Origin: Thiohalobacter sp.
GTDB taxonomy: Bacteria > Pseudomonadota > Gammaproteobacteria > DSM-19610
Direction of reading: 5' to 3'
DNA: 7,934 nucleotides
Assembly (NCBI GenBank): GCA_027010005.1
Contig: JALVCM010000423.1
Location: 1 to 7,934 of the forward strand
In this document: in pieces, positions 1 to 6,475 of the stretch
How positions within the stretch are numbered: the first letter of the stretch is position 1
Layout of the letters: the number at the start of each line of letters is the position of its first letter
Notes under the pieces: model-generated
What the model was told of the DNA's origin: nothing
Seen by the model: only the letters and a program-made list of their open reading frames with translations
The model's database searches: none
Made by a program: the position numbers and the translations under genes

Positions 1-67
1 GCGACGAACGTTCTGAAGCGTCAGTGAGTTCACGCTGTGTTGCCTTTGTATCCGGCTCTGTCATCAT
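1..67 (-). CDS. Possible start of the gene after dsrR (partial, unidentified)
   Basis: Twenty-five bases after the dsrR stop, two consecutive ATGs open a frame with no stop to the left edge: 22 codons, beginning MMTEPDTKATQRELTDASE. The peptide is polar, with no signal peptide or hydrophobic stretch in the visible part. In A. vinosum the next gene is dsrS, but this stretch does not resemble what I remember of the DsrS start, so no name is given. No good ribosome binding site precedes the ATGs, and 22 open codons can occur by chance. It could be a real downstream gene, dsrS with a divergent N-terminus, or a non-coding 3' region. Confidence 0.3.
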   Translation of the reverse strand, partial: MMTEPDTKATQRELTDASERSS

Positions 68-92
68 GAATATGTCGGGGACAGCCAGGGTA

Positions 93-392
93 TTACTGCT
101 GCGCCGGGTCGTTGGGGTTGATGAAAATAATCTCCTTGCTGCCATCGAGATCGACGTAATCGATGATGGTGCCATTCAGCATGTCCATGCTTTGGGGTGC
201 CACGACGATCTGAATGCCTTCTGATTCGAACCTGTGGTCATCCTCGCGGTTGATATCGTCAAAGCCCAGTGCGTAGTGAAAGCTGCCGTCCTCCCGGCGG
301 GTAACGGCAACGCGCAGGGGCATATCGGCCATGTTGCCCTGGGACGCGGATTTTCGGATATGCTCGGCTGCCTCGGGAGTCAAACTGATCAT
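93..392 (-). CDS. dsrR: DsrR, cysteine-free A-type-carrier (IscA-like) protein
   Basis: Small cytoplasmic protein of 99 residues with the IscA/HesB-type fold pattern: MISLTPEAAEHIRKSA at the start, then LRVAVTRREDGSF, LGFDD and a C-terminal FINPND. It has no cysteine at all, so the three ligand cysteines of IscA-type carriers are absent and it cannot hold a cluster in the usual way. This matches DsrR of A. vinosum, where the protein is reported to act in post-transcriptional control of dsr products. I chose the ATG at 392: it matches the start of the family's homology block and has AAGGG ten bases upstream. A GTG at 452 in the same frame would add 20 residues and overlap dsrN by 22 bases, but has no visible ribosome binding site. 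It follows dsrN by 38 bases and ends in TAA. Confidence 0.88.
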   Translation of the reverse strand: MISLTPEAAEHIRKSASQGNMADMPLRVAVTRREDGSFHYALGFDDINREDDHRFESEGIQIVVAPQSMDMLNGTIIDYVDLDGSKEIIFINPNDPAQQ

Positions 393-402
393 GGTATAAG
401 TA

Positions 403-407
403 CCCTT
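403..407 (-). promoter_or_regulatory. Ribosome binding site supporting the ATG start of dsrR
   Basis: On the minus strand AAGGG lies ten bases before the ATG at 392, in the 38-base dsrN-dsrR gap. The spacing is slightly long. No comparable purine-rich site precedes the competing GTG at 452, so this site decides the start. Confidence 0.4.
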
Positions 408-430
408 GCTGTCGGTGAATTGATCCAGCA

Positions 431-1816
431 CTAATTGTGCCGTGTTTTGCACGTCTGGATAAAGTGTAAAAAGCGTTCAGTCCAGCGGTTTTTCGAGGTG
501 CTGCGCTGGTGGGTATAGCAGGCTAGCAGGTTGTGAAGACGGTAGCCATCGTGTTCCCCGTCGATGCCTGTCCCGCGCAGGACATTGTATTCCCAACCTT
601 CGGGTGGCTCCAGGTTTTCCAGTGCAGAGTAGTGAAATTCATGGGCAGCAATTTCGTTGTCGCTGTCCTTGCTGGCGGGCCAGAGCGGCTTGCCGGTTTC
701 CTGCAGTCGCACATAGCCACGACCCTGCGGCCGGGCGTGCATGATCGTGTCACCGGGCACTGCGCCAACCATTTCACAGCGTTGGTTATTCCACGTCAGG
801 CTGCGTGAAAGGTACATCAGTCCGCCACACTCTGCGTAGACCGGCAGGCCATCCTCGATAGCGCGACGTATGGCCTCGCGCAACGTGTGGTTGGCCTCCA
901 GTTGTTCCATACAGCTCTCGGGAAAACCGCCCCCGATGAACAACCCGTCCAGCAGGGGCAGTTCAGTATCACGCAGTGTGTCAATAAACACCAGTTCTGC
1001 ACCGGCCCGGGTCATGGCATCGAGGTCAGCCGGGTAGTAGAAGCCGAACGCTTCGTCCCGCGCAATACCAATGCGCAGTGGTGAATCGAGTTGTTCGATG
1101 GTAAATGGTGATTCGGCCGGTACTGGCGGTAATGGGCTGGATTCTGCCAGTTTCGTCAATGCGTCCAGGTCGACCTGGCGTTCTATGGCAGCACCTATCG
1201 ACTGGATGTGCCGTTCTGCCTGATCTTCTTCATTGCTCGGAATGAGACCGAGGTGACGTTCCAGGATTTCCATGTCCGGGTGCCGTGCAACGGCACCGAG
1301 CACGCTGACATCAGTGTAGTTCTCGATCACGGCACGCAGCTTTGATTCGTGCCGACTGCCACCCAGCTGGTTAAGGATGACGCCGGCAATATTAATGTCC
1401 GGGTCGAAAGCCTGGTAGCCGAGGATGAGCGGGGCAATCCCGCGTGTCATGCCCCGTGCATCGAGTACCAGCACAACGGGAGCGCCGACCAGTTTGGCCA
1501 GTGCGGCATTACTGTTACTGCCGTCAAGATCGAGGCCGTCGTACAGGCCCTTGTTGCCTTCAATAATATTGATGTCGGCGGATTGCCCGTACCAGGCGAG
1601 AGTATTGCAGATTTCCTCGCGCTGCATGGTGTAGAAATCCAGGTTGTGGCAGGCCTGCCCGGCAGCGCGCCCGAGCCACATCGGGTCGATGTAGTCAGGT
1701 CCTTTCTTGAAGGGTTGTACACGCAGGCCGCGTTGACGCAGGGCGGCGCAAAGCCCGATCGTGATGGTGGTTTTGCCTGAAGACTTGTGTGCGGCCGAGA
1801 TCAGGATCTGGGACAT
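431..1816 (-). CDS. dsrN: DsrN, siroheme amidase (CbiA/CobB-like, glutamine-dependent)
   Basis: Predicted cytoplasmic enzyme that uses ATP and glutamine to amidate siroheme, giving the siro(heme)amide cofactor of DsrAB. At 461 residues it has the two-domain build of cobyrinic acid a,c-diamide synthases. The N-terminal ATP-binding domain has SSGKTT (12-17), KKGPDYIDP (37-45) and EGNKGLYDG (86-94). The C-terminal class I glutamine amidotransferase domain has FIGGGFPE (293-300), the nucleophile Cys330 in YAECGGLMY, an AHEFHYS block (391-397) and ACYTH (432-436), which probably supplies the catalytic His. The ATG is preceded by GGGAG about ten bases upstream. Sequence alone cannot exclude a role on cobyrinate, but placement between dsrP and dsrR strongly favours DsrN. 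It lies downstream of a terminator-like hairpin, so its expression may be lower than that of the structural genes. Confidence 0.92.
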   Translation of the reverse strand: MSQILISAAHKSSGKTTITIGLCAALRQRGLRVQPFKKGPDYIDPMWLGRAAGQACHNLDFYTMQREEICNTLAWYGQSADINIIEGNKGLYDGLDLDGSNSNAALAKLVGAPVVLVLDARGMTRGIAPLILGYQAFDPDINIAGVILNQLGGSRHESKLRAVIENYTDVSVLGAVARHPDMEILERHLGLIPSNEEDQAERHIQSIGAAIERQVDLDALTKLAESSPLPPVPAESPFTIEQLDSPLRIGIARDEAFGFYYPADLDAMTRAGAELVFIDTLRDTELPLLDGLFIGGGFPESCMEQLEANHTLREAIRRAIEDGLPVYAECGGLMYLSRSLTWNNQRCEMVGAVPGDTIMHARPQGRGYVRLQETGKPLWPASKDSDNEIAAHEFHYSALENLEPPEGWEYNVLRGTGIDGEHDGYRLHNLLACYTHQRSTSKNRWTERFLHFIQTCKTRHN

Positions 1817-1841
1817 GGTTTTTCAGCTCCCGTCCGGAAGC

Positions 1842-1873
1842 AAAAAAGCCGACAGGGCGGACTGTCGGCTTTT
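1842..1873 (-). terminator. Intrinsic terminator or attenuator between dsrP and dsrN
   Basis: Read on the minus strand, a perfect inverted repeat forms a stem with GC core GCCGACAG / CTGTCGGC (plus-strand arms 1848-1855 and 1862-1869) and a six-base loop at 1856-1861. An A/T extension makes the stem 12 bp. The descending arm is followed by six Ts (plus-strand A-run 1842-1847). This is the classic rho-independent layout for transcripts coming from dsrP. It begins about 25 bases after the dsrP stop and ends about 25 bases before the dsrN start. In the opposite direction the T-run is only four bases, so the minus strand is the likely working direction. Because dsrN and dsrR follow in the same direction, it probably reduces rather than abolishes their expression, unless they have their own promoter. 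Confidence 0.8.
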
Positions 1874-1898
1874 ATACCACGTGCTGTATGCAGTAATG

Positions 1899-3116
1899 TC
1901 AGTCAGCTTTTGCCGCATGCGGATCGACAACCGCATCTTCCAGTGATACGGGCAGGAATTTCAGTACCCGTACAGCGATGGTGACCATCAGCAGGGAAGT
2001 GGCGATCCCGCCAACACCCAGGGTGATTTCCCAGATCGACGGGCTGTAGCTGTTGACCTGGCCGTCGAAGAAGCTGCTGGTGACTTCGTAACCCGGGAAC
2101 ATTTCCAGCGGGTAAGCCTGTCCGCCAATCAGCAGGACGTAGAGCTGGGCGAATCCACCAATGATGACCAGTGCCGCGGCAGTTGCGATAGCCGGGCGGG
2201 ACTTGCCGATGGTCGGGTGATAGACCATGGCCAGCGGCAGCAGGCTGCCGAGCAGAATCTGTACGATCCAGAACAGCTTGGTGTAGATGCCGCCATCCAT
2301 CAGGATGAAGTGCTCCACGCCGCTGTTTTCGGCAGCGTACAGGTTGGTCAGGTGATAGACCGCAACAAAGTACAGGACCGAGGCAATGAACACGCCAAGC
2401 AGGTTTTTGAGACGGAACAGGACCGCGTCACCCAATGGACGTTTGGTCCAGGCATAAGCGGCCATCAGTACCAGGATGAACACTGCCAGCCCGTAGGCGA
2501 AAGACATGATCACGAACATCGGTGCCAGCAGGGCGGCATCATAGGCCTGGCGAGCGACCAGGAATCCGAAGATGGAGCCGGTACCTGTTGTCAGTATCAA
2601 ACGCCAGATGAAGGCAATAAAGCCGGCCGCCGGGTAGTACTTGTTCATCTTGCGTTCCATCATCAGCCAGATATAGATGGCTACCACGGCGAGGAAGCCG
2701 TTATACAGGATGATGTTCCAGGCAAAGATAGACTTGAAATTGTAGTAGGTCATGGCCACGATCAGGCGATCGGGATGGCCCAGGTCGAGTACCAGCACCA
2801 TCAGTCCGCCAATCAGCATCGCGATAGCGAGCAGGGCGGAAAGCCGTCCGAGCGGCTTATAGAGCGTCTTGCCAAATACGGTACCGATCGACGCGGGATT
2901 CAGTATCCCGGAGGCGGTGACAATCAGGAAAATGGCAAATACATGCGGCATGCCCCAGACAATCTGGTTGCTCATGCCGGTTACATAGTGACCCTCATGT
3001 TCCATGTACAGTACAGCACCCAGCGCCAGGGCGATCAGTGCGCCAAGTCCACCCAGCAGGATCCAGAAGCCGGTACTCTTGCCTTCGATTTCGCGATATT
3101 TCAGCACTTGTTTCAT
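1899..3116 (-). CDS. dsrP: DsrP, NrfD-family integral membrane subunit
   Basis: Inner-membrane subunit of DsrMKJOP, 405 residues, of the NrfD/PsrC family. It is expected to exchange electrons between the quinone pool and DsrO. About ten hydrophobic segments are visible, near residues 17-37, 52-72, 90-112, 132-153, 165-187, 195-223, 238-260, 280-300, 308-330 and 363-388, joined by short polar loops. Both ends are polar and look cytoplasmic: the N-terminus begins MKQVLKYREIEGKSTG and the C-terminus ends near DPHAAKAD. Histidines such as those in GHPDR (near 114) and VYHLTNLY (near 255) could be heme or quinone ligands; A. vinosum DsrP is reported to carry heme b, but ligands cannot be assigned here. 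The ribosome binding site is weak, so translation may be coupled to dsrO 25 bases upstream. A terminator-like hairpin follows the stop codon. Confidence 0.94.
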   Translation of the reverse strand: MKQVLKYREIEGKSTGFWILLGGLGALIALALGAVLYMEHEGHYVTGMSNQIVWGMPHVFAIFLIVTASGILNPASIGTVFGKTLYKPLGRLSALLAIAMLIGGLMVLVLDLGHPDRLIVAMTYYNFKSIFAWNIILYNGFLAVVAIYIWLMMERKMNKYYPAAGFIAFIWRLILTTGTGSIFGFLVARQAYDAALLAPMFVIMSFAYGLAVFILVLMAAYAWTKRPLGDAVLFRLKNLLGVFIASVLYFVAVYHLTNLYAAENSGVEHFILMDGGIYTKLFWIVQILLGSLLPLAMVYHPTIGKSRPAIATAAALVIIGGFAQLYVLLIGGQAYPLEMFPGYEVTSSFFDGQVNSYSPSIWEITLGVGGIATSLLMVTIAVRVLKFLPVSLEDAVVDPHAAKAD

Positions 3117-3141
3117 GGGTAATTCGCCAGTTCTGTCAGTG

Positions 3142-3909
3142 TCAGATGCCGCGGTAGCGGACGCCGGTATTCAGGTTGAGATCAGCACGTATTTCCTTGC
3201 CGCCATACTGTTTCAGCTCACGTGAAATCTCGCTGTTTTCGTCGTACAGGTCACCGAAGCGGAGTGCACCGCCTGCTGTCGCATTACAAGCTTCAACGCA
3301 GGCCGGTGTGCCGTCCTCATCAACACGGTGTACGCACATGGTGCAGGATTCCACCGTACCCTTGCCGCGGGGTGCCCAGGGTTTCTGGTCCTTGAGGTCT
3401 TCGTGAACGAAGCTGCGTGCCTTGTAGGGACAGGCCATCATGCAATAACGGCAGCCAATACAGATATGCTTGTCGACCAGCACAATCCCGTCTTCGCGTT
3501 TGAACGATGCGCCGGTCGGGCAGACGTCAACGCAGGGCGGGTTCTCGCAGTGCTGGCACATCAGGGGAAGCGTGGTGACGTGTTGTGTCGCCTTGTCCCT
3601 GATAGTGACCTTGCGAATCCATTGTGCTTTCTGTTCAGGGCTGGAATGATCTTCCGACGGGTTTGCCGAGCCCCAGCCATTTTCTTCTTCACAGGCTGTG
3701 ATGCAGGCGTTACAGCCGTTGCCGCACTTGTTGGTGTCAACCAGTATGCCCCAGCGCTTGTCATTGCTGACAGGCTGGTCGGCCGGTTTGGCCTGGGCCG
3801 GTGTGGTCAGAAAAACGCCCGGTGCAATCATGGCTGCACCGGTGGCGGCGCCGGTTTTACTGATAAACTGGCGGCGGCTGGGATCCATTGGCTTGCTGGT
3901 ATCGCTCAT
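3142..3909 (-). CDS. dsrO: DsrO, Tat-exported periplasmic ferredoxin-like subunit
   Basis: Periplasmic iron-sulfur subunit of DsrMKJOP, 255 residues. It relays electrons between the cytochrome DsrJ and the membrane subunit DsrP, like other NrfC-type partners of NrfD proteins. The N-terminus carries a twin-arginine signal (SRRQFISKTG at residues 11-20), a hydrophobic stretch and a likely cleavage after TPAQA (residue 40), so it is exported folded with its clusters. Sixteen cysteines fall into four groups: C62/C66/C69/C73, C118/C121/C126/C130-Pro, C150/C153/C156/C160-Pro and C189/C192/C204/C208, enough for four cubane clusters. The start overlaps the dsrJ stop (ATGA), and a GAGG about ten bases upstream lies inside dsrJ. 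dsrP follows after 25 bases. Confidence 0.95.
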   Translation of the reverse strand: MSDTSKPMDPSRRQFISKTGAATGAAMIAPGVFLTTPAQAKPADQPVSNDKRWGILVDTNKCGNGCNACITACEEENGWGSANPSEDHSSPEQKAQWIRKVTIRDKATQHVTTLPLMCQHCENPPCVDVCPTGASFKREDGIVLVDKHICIGCRYCMMACPYKARSFVHEDLKDQKPWAPRGKGTVESCTMCVHRVDEDGTPACVEACNATAGGALRFGDLYDENSEISRELKQYGGKEIRADLNLNTGVRYRGI

Positions 3910-4448
3910 TGAGCTTGATCCTCGTTGGTCAGCAACTGCAGTGTTTCACTGGCCAGTTTGCCGGCAAAGGGTTCAGTGGGGTGGTGCGGGGCCAGTCCGG
4001 ACTGCAGCTTGCGCAGTTTTGAGGCGCGTACCGGCACGTCGGAGTGACACTGGAAACAGTCGATTTTGACAGAGGCATAGGTGTGGCAGGTGGCACAGAA
4101 ATGTCGCTCATCTTCCACACGGACGTACTCGCCCTGTTCATCCTTGACTGCATGGCAGTTGATGCACTCTTCCAGTGAATACTGGCGGGTACGTATACCC
4201 TCGTGCATGGTTTCATCACGCTGGTGGAGAATGTATTTCATGTGATTGCGGCGCATTTCGGATTCCGGTGCAACACAACCGGTTTCTTCACTGAATCGCT
4301 GTGCCGGTTCGGTAACGACCAGGTCGGAGAAGGGCAAGGGGTCCTTCTCATCCTCGTCGTCATCATCCGCTGTTGCTGCCACTGGCAGCAACAGCAGTGT
4401 TCCGATCATCAGCGCAAACAGGCGCCACAGCAGTTTGGTCTGGCTCAT
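3906..4448 (-). CDS. dsrJ: DsrJ, periplasmic triheme cytochrome c
   Basis: Periplasmic triheme cytochrome c subunit of DsrMKJOP, 180 residues. The N-terminus has a basic start and a hydrophobic stretch (about residues 6-26), ending VAATA before a run of acidic residues (ADDDDEDEKD). This is a Sec signal peptide, or an uncleaved anchor as reported for A. vinosum DsrJ. Three CxxCH heme c motifs are present: CINCH (95-99), CATCH (118-122) and CFQCH (131-135). Cys58, in the block TGCVAPESEMRRNHM, sits outside any heme motif at the place of the conserved cysteine that serves as distal ligand of the unusual His/Cys heme in DsrJ. A GGAG-like ribosome binding site lies about ten bases before the ATG. 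The gene starts 15 bases after dsrL and its TGA overlaps the dsrO ATG by four bases, indicating translational coupling. Confidence 0.95.
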   Translation of the reverse strand: MSQTKLLWRLFALMIGTLLLLPVAATADDDDEDEKDPLPFSDLVVTEPAQRFSEETGCVAPESEMRRNHMKYILHQRDETMHEGIRTRQYSLEECINCHAVKDEQGEYVRVEDERHFCATCHTYASVKIDCFQCHSDVPVRASKLRKLQSGLAPHHPTEPFAGKLASETLQLLTNEDQAQ

Positions 4449-4463
4449 GTTGCGTGACTCCGC

Positions 4464-6410
4464 TTATTCACCCAGGGCCATATCGATGTAGCCGGTCGGG
4501 CAGACATCGGAGCAGATGTGGCAACCCACGCATTTCGCGTAGTCCGTTGCAACGTAACGGCCGATAGTGTGCTCGTCTTTCTTGACCCGGTAGACAGCAT
4601 CCTGCGGGCAGTAGATGACACAGTTGTCACACTCGAAGCACATGCCGCAACTCATACAGCGACTGGCCTCGGCGGCAGCGGTCTCGTCATCGAAGCCCCT
4701 GGTGCGTTCCTCGAAGTGGTTCAGTACGTGTTCGGCATCCGGCACGTCTTCCTCGCGCAGGTGGCGCGGGGTGTACTCGAAGTGGCCCAGGAACAGTTTG
4801 TCTGATGTGATGACTTCGTTCTTGGAGCGGTCCTCGAAGTTATGGATAGCGAACTTCGCATCACTGGTACCGCGGGTCTCGCCGACCGTGTAGGGCTCAG
4901 GCGCCAGGCCGGCTTCCTTCATCTTGTCCAGCAGGTTGAAGTGGTGCTTGTCGACCTTCGGACGCTTTTTGAACTCGGCGTGCTTCAGGTACAGGTCGAT
5001 CGATTCGGCTGCAATCGAAGCCTGGCCGATCGCGGTAGTCAGCAGGTGCGGACGCACGATATCACCGGCGACGAAGTGCCCGGGCTTGTTCGGTACCTGG
5101 TAGAACTTGTCGGCATCCATCAGATTACGTTCGTTGGCGAAGTCTTCCAGGCCGGTCATGTCGCCGCCCTGGCCGATCGCGGCCACGATAAGGTCAGTCT
5201 CGACAACATATTCCTTGCCGCCCTCGACCTTGACCGGGCCATTGTTTTCCCATTTGCAGTCGACCAGTTTAAGTGCAGTAGCACGACCTTCGCTGTTGCG
5301 AATGATCTCGACCGGCATGACTTCGTTCATGAGCACCACACCTTCACGGTCGGCGTCATTAACTTCGTGCTCTGCAGCAGTCATCTGATCACGCGGGAAC
5401 AGGGCAGTCAGGGTGACATTCTCACAGGGAACGCGCTGGGCGGGATCGACATCACCGTGCTTGATCTTGCCGGTCACGGCATCTTCAGGATTTTCGTTGT
5501 AATCCTTCAGGGTACCGATACGGCGGGAGACGGACACCACGTCGATGGAGGTATCACCACCACCCACGCAGAGCACCTTGTTTGCGGTGTACTTCATGTC
5601 ACCCTTGTTGAACTCCTCGAGGAAGTCCACGGCGCTGACGCAGTTCGGCGTTTCATCCCAGCCTTCCAGCGGCAGCGGACGACCAACTTTGCAGCCCAGT
5701 GCCCAGAGAATGGCATCGTATTCTTTTTCCAGGTCTGCAACGGAAACATCACGGCCAACACGGGTATTGCCCTTGAATTCGACGTCGCCCATTTCAGTAA
5801 TGCGCTCGATTTCACGGTCCAGTTCGGCGCGCGGAATACGGTAGTTGGGAATACCGTAGCGCATCATGCCGCCCAGTTCTTCGTGGTCGTCAAAGATCGT
5901 CGAGGCGATACCACGGCGGCGCAGCTGGTAGGCCGCAGCCATGCCGGCCGGGCCACCGCCAATAATAGCGACTTTCTTGCCGGTGAGGGCAGGGGTTTCC
6001 TGGAACTTGAAGCCGCCCTTGAAGGCTTCGTCGCCGATATATTGCTCGACAGCATTGATCCCGACAAAGTCTTCTACATCGTTACGGTTACAACCGTCCT
6101 GGCACGGGGCCGGGCAAACACGGCCCATAACGCCCGGGAAGGGGTTGGCGTCGGTGGAACGGCGGAACGCATATTCCTGCATGCTGACACCTTCCGGCGG
6201 TGTTTCCAGTCCACGCACGATATCCAGCCAGCCACGAATGTCCTCACCGGACGGGCAGCTGCCCTGGCACGGTGGCGTACGGTGTACGTAGGTCGGACAC
6301 TTGTGTGAATGATCGCCTTCGAAAATCGCGTCATTCCAGCGGTCCCACTTGTCGTCGCCTTCTTCAAACTTGCGAAACGTTAATTTCTTGTCGTCGCGAG
6401 AAGTAGCCAT
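4464..6410 (-). CDS. dsrL: DsrL, iron-sulfur flavoprotein NAD(P)H:DsrAB oxidoreductase
   Basis: Cytoplasmic 648-residue flavoprotein related to the small subunit of glutamate synthase (GltD). It partners DsrAB and, in sulfur oxidisers, passes electrons from the sulfite-forming reaction to NAD+. The N-terminal cysteines (C38, C48, C52, C99, C103, C107) match the two-cluster GltD-type domain. The FAD Rossmann motif GGGPAGMAAA starts at residue 151. A second nucleotide-binding motif, VGGGDTSID, lies at 282-290. The C-terminal ferredoxin domain carries C591/C594/C597/C601-Pro and C627/C630/C633/C637-Pro, directly preceded by a CMSC pair (585-588). That pair matches the CxxC thioredoxin-like motif described just before the C-terminal clusters of A. 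vinosum DsrL. The ATG start has an AGGAGA ribosome binding site six bases upstream (6417-6422). It lies between dsrK and dsrJ, as in A. vinosum. Very confident; the exact DsrL subtype (1A, 1B or 2) is not resolved by eye. Confidence 0.95.
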   Translation of the reverse strand: MATSRDDKKLTFRKFEEGDDKWDRWNDAIFEGDHSHKCPTYVHRTPPCQGSCPSGEDIRGWLDIVRGLETPPEGVSMQEYAFRRSTDANPFPGVMGRVCPAPCQDGCNRNDVEDFVGINAVEQYIGDEAFKGGFKFQETPALTGKKVAIIGGGPAGMAAAYQLRRRGIASTIFDDHEELGGMMRYGIPNYRIPRAELDREIERITEMGDVEFKGNTRVGRDVSVADLEKEYDAILWALGCKVGRPLPLEGWDETPNCVSAVDFLEEFNKGDMKYTANKVLCVGGGDTSIDVVSVSRRIGTLKDYNENPEDAVTGKIKHGDVDPAQRVPCENVTLTALFPRDQMTAAEHEVNDADREGVVLMNEVMPVEIIRNSEGRATALKLVDCKWENNGPVKVEGGKEYVVETDLIVAAIGQGGDMTGLEDFANERNLMDADKFYQVPNKPGHFVAGDIVRPHLLTTAIGQASIAAESIDLYLKHAEFKKRPKVDKHHFNLLDKMKEAGLAPEPYTVGETRGTSDAKFAIHNFEDRSKNEVITSDKLFLGHFEYTPRHLREEDVPDAEHVLNHFEERTRGFDDETAAAEASRCMSCGMCFECDNCVIYCPQDAVYRVKKDEHTIGRYVATDYAKCVGCHICSDVCPTGYIDMALGE

Positions 6411-6416
6411 GCCTGT

Positions 6417-6422
6417 TCTCCT
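6417..6422 (-). promoter_or_regulatory. Ribosome binding site of dsrL
   Basis: AGGAGA on the minus strand, six bases before the dsrL ATG. It is the strongest Shine-Dalgarno match I noticed among the genes with visible starts, and fits dsrL being translated independently of dsrK after the 65-base gap. Confidence 0.7.
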
Positions 6423-6475
6423 GTTATCTGAATCCGCTCAGGATCCAATGTTGCAATACGATGTTAATGTTCGGG

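Noticed and set aside
71..85. Short inverted repeat TGTC-GGG-GACA after dsrR as an operon-end terminator
   Set aside because: The stem is only four base pairs and no T-run follows on the minus strand.
24..224. A 66-codon plus-strand frame at the left edge
   Set aside because: It lies mostly opposite the end of dsrR, has no ribosome binding site or recognisable product, and is too short to support.
2217..3122. A 301-codon open frame on the plus strand, antisense to dsrP
   Set aside because: Its translation is rich in His, Gln, Asp and Gly, typical of the mirror of membrane-protein codons. DsrP on the other strand is clear.
3328..3912. A 194-codon plus-strand frame antisense to dsrO
   Set aside because: It covers DsrO, which has a Tat signal and sixteen matched cysteines on the minus strand; the antisense product shows nothing recognisable.
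4842..6308. A 488-codon open frame on the plus strand, antisense to dsrL
   Set aside because: It lies entirely within dsrL. Its translation is low in recognisable motifs, and it is explained by the GC-rich third codon positions of the minus-strand gene. No ribosome binding site or domain supports it.
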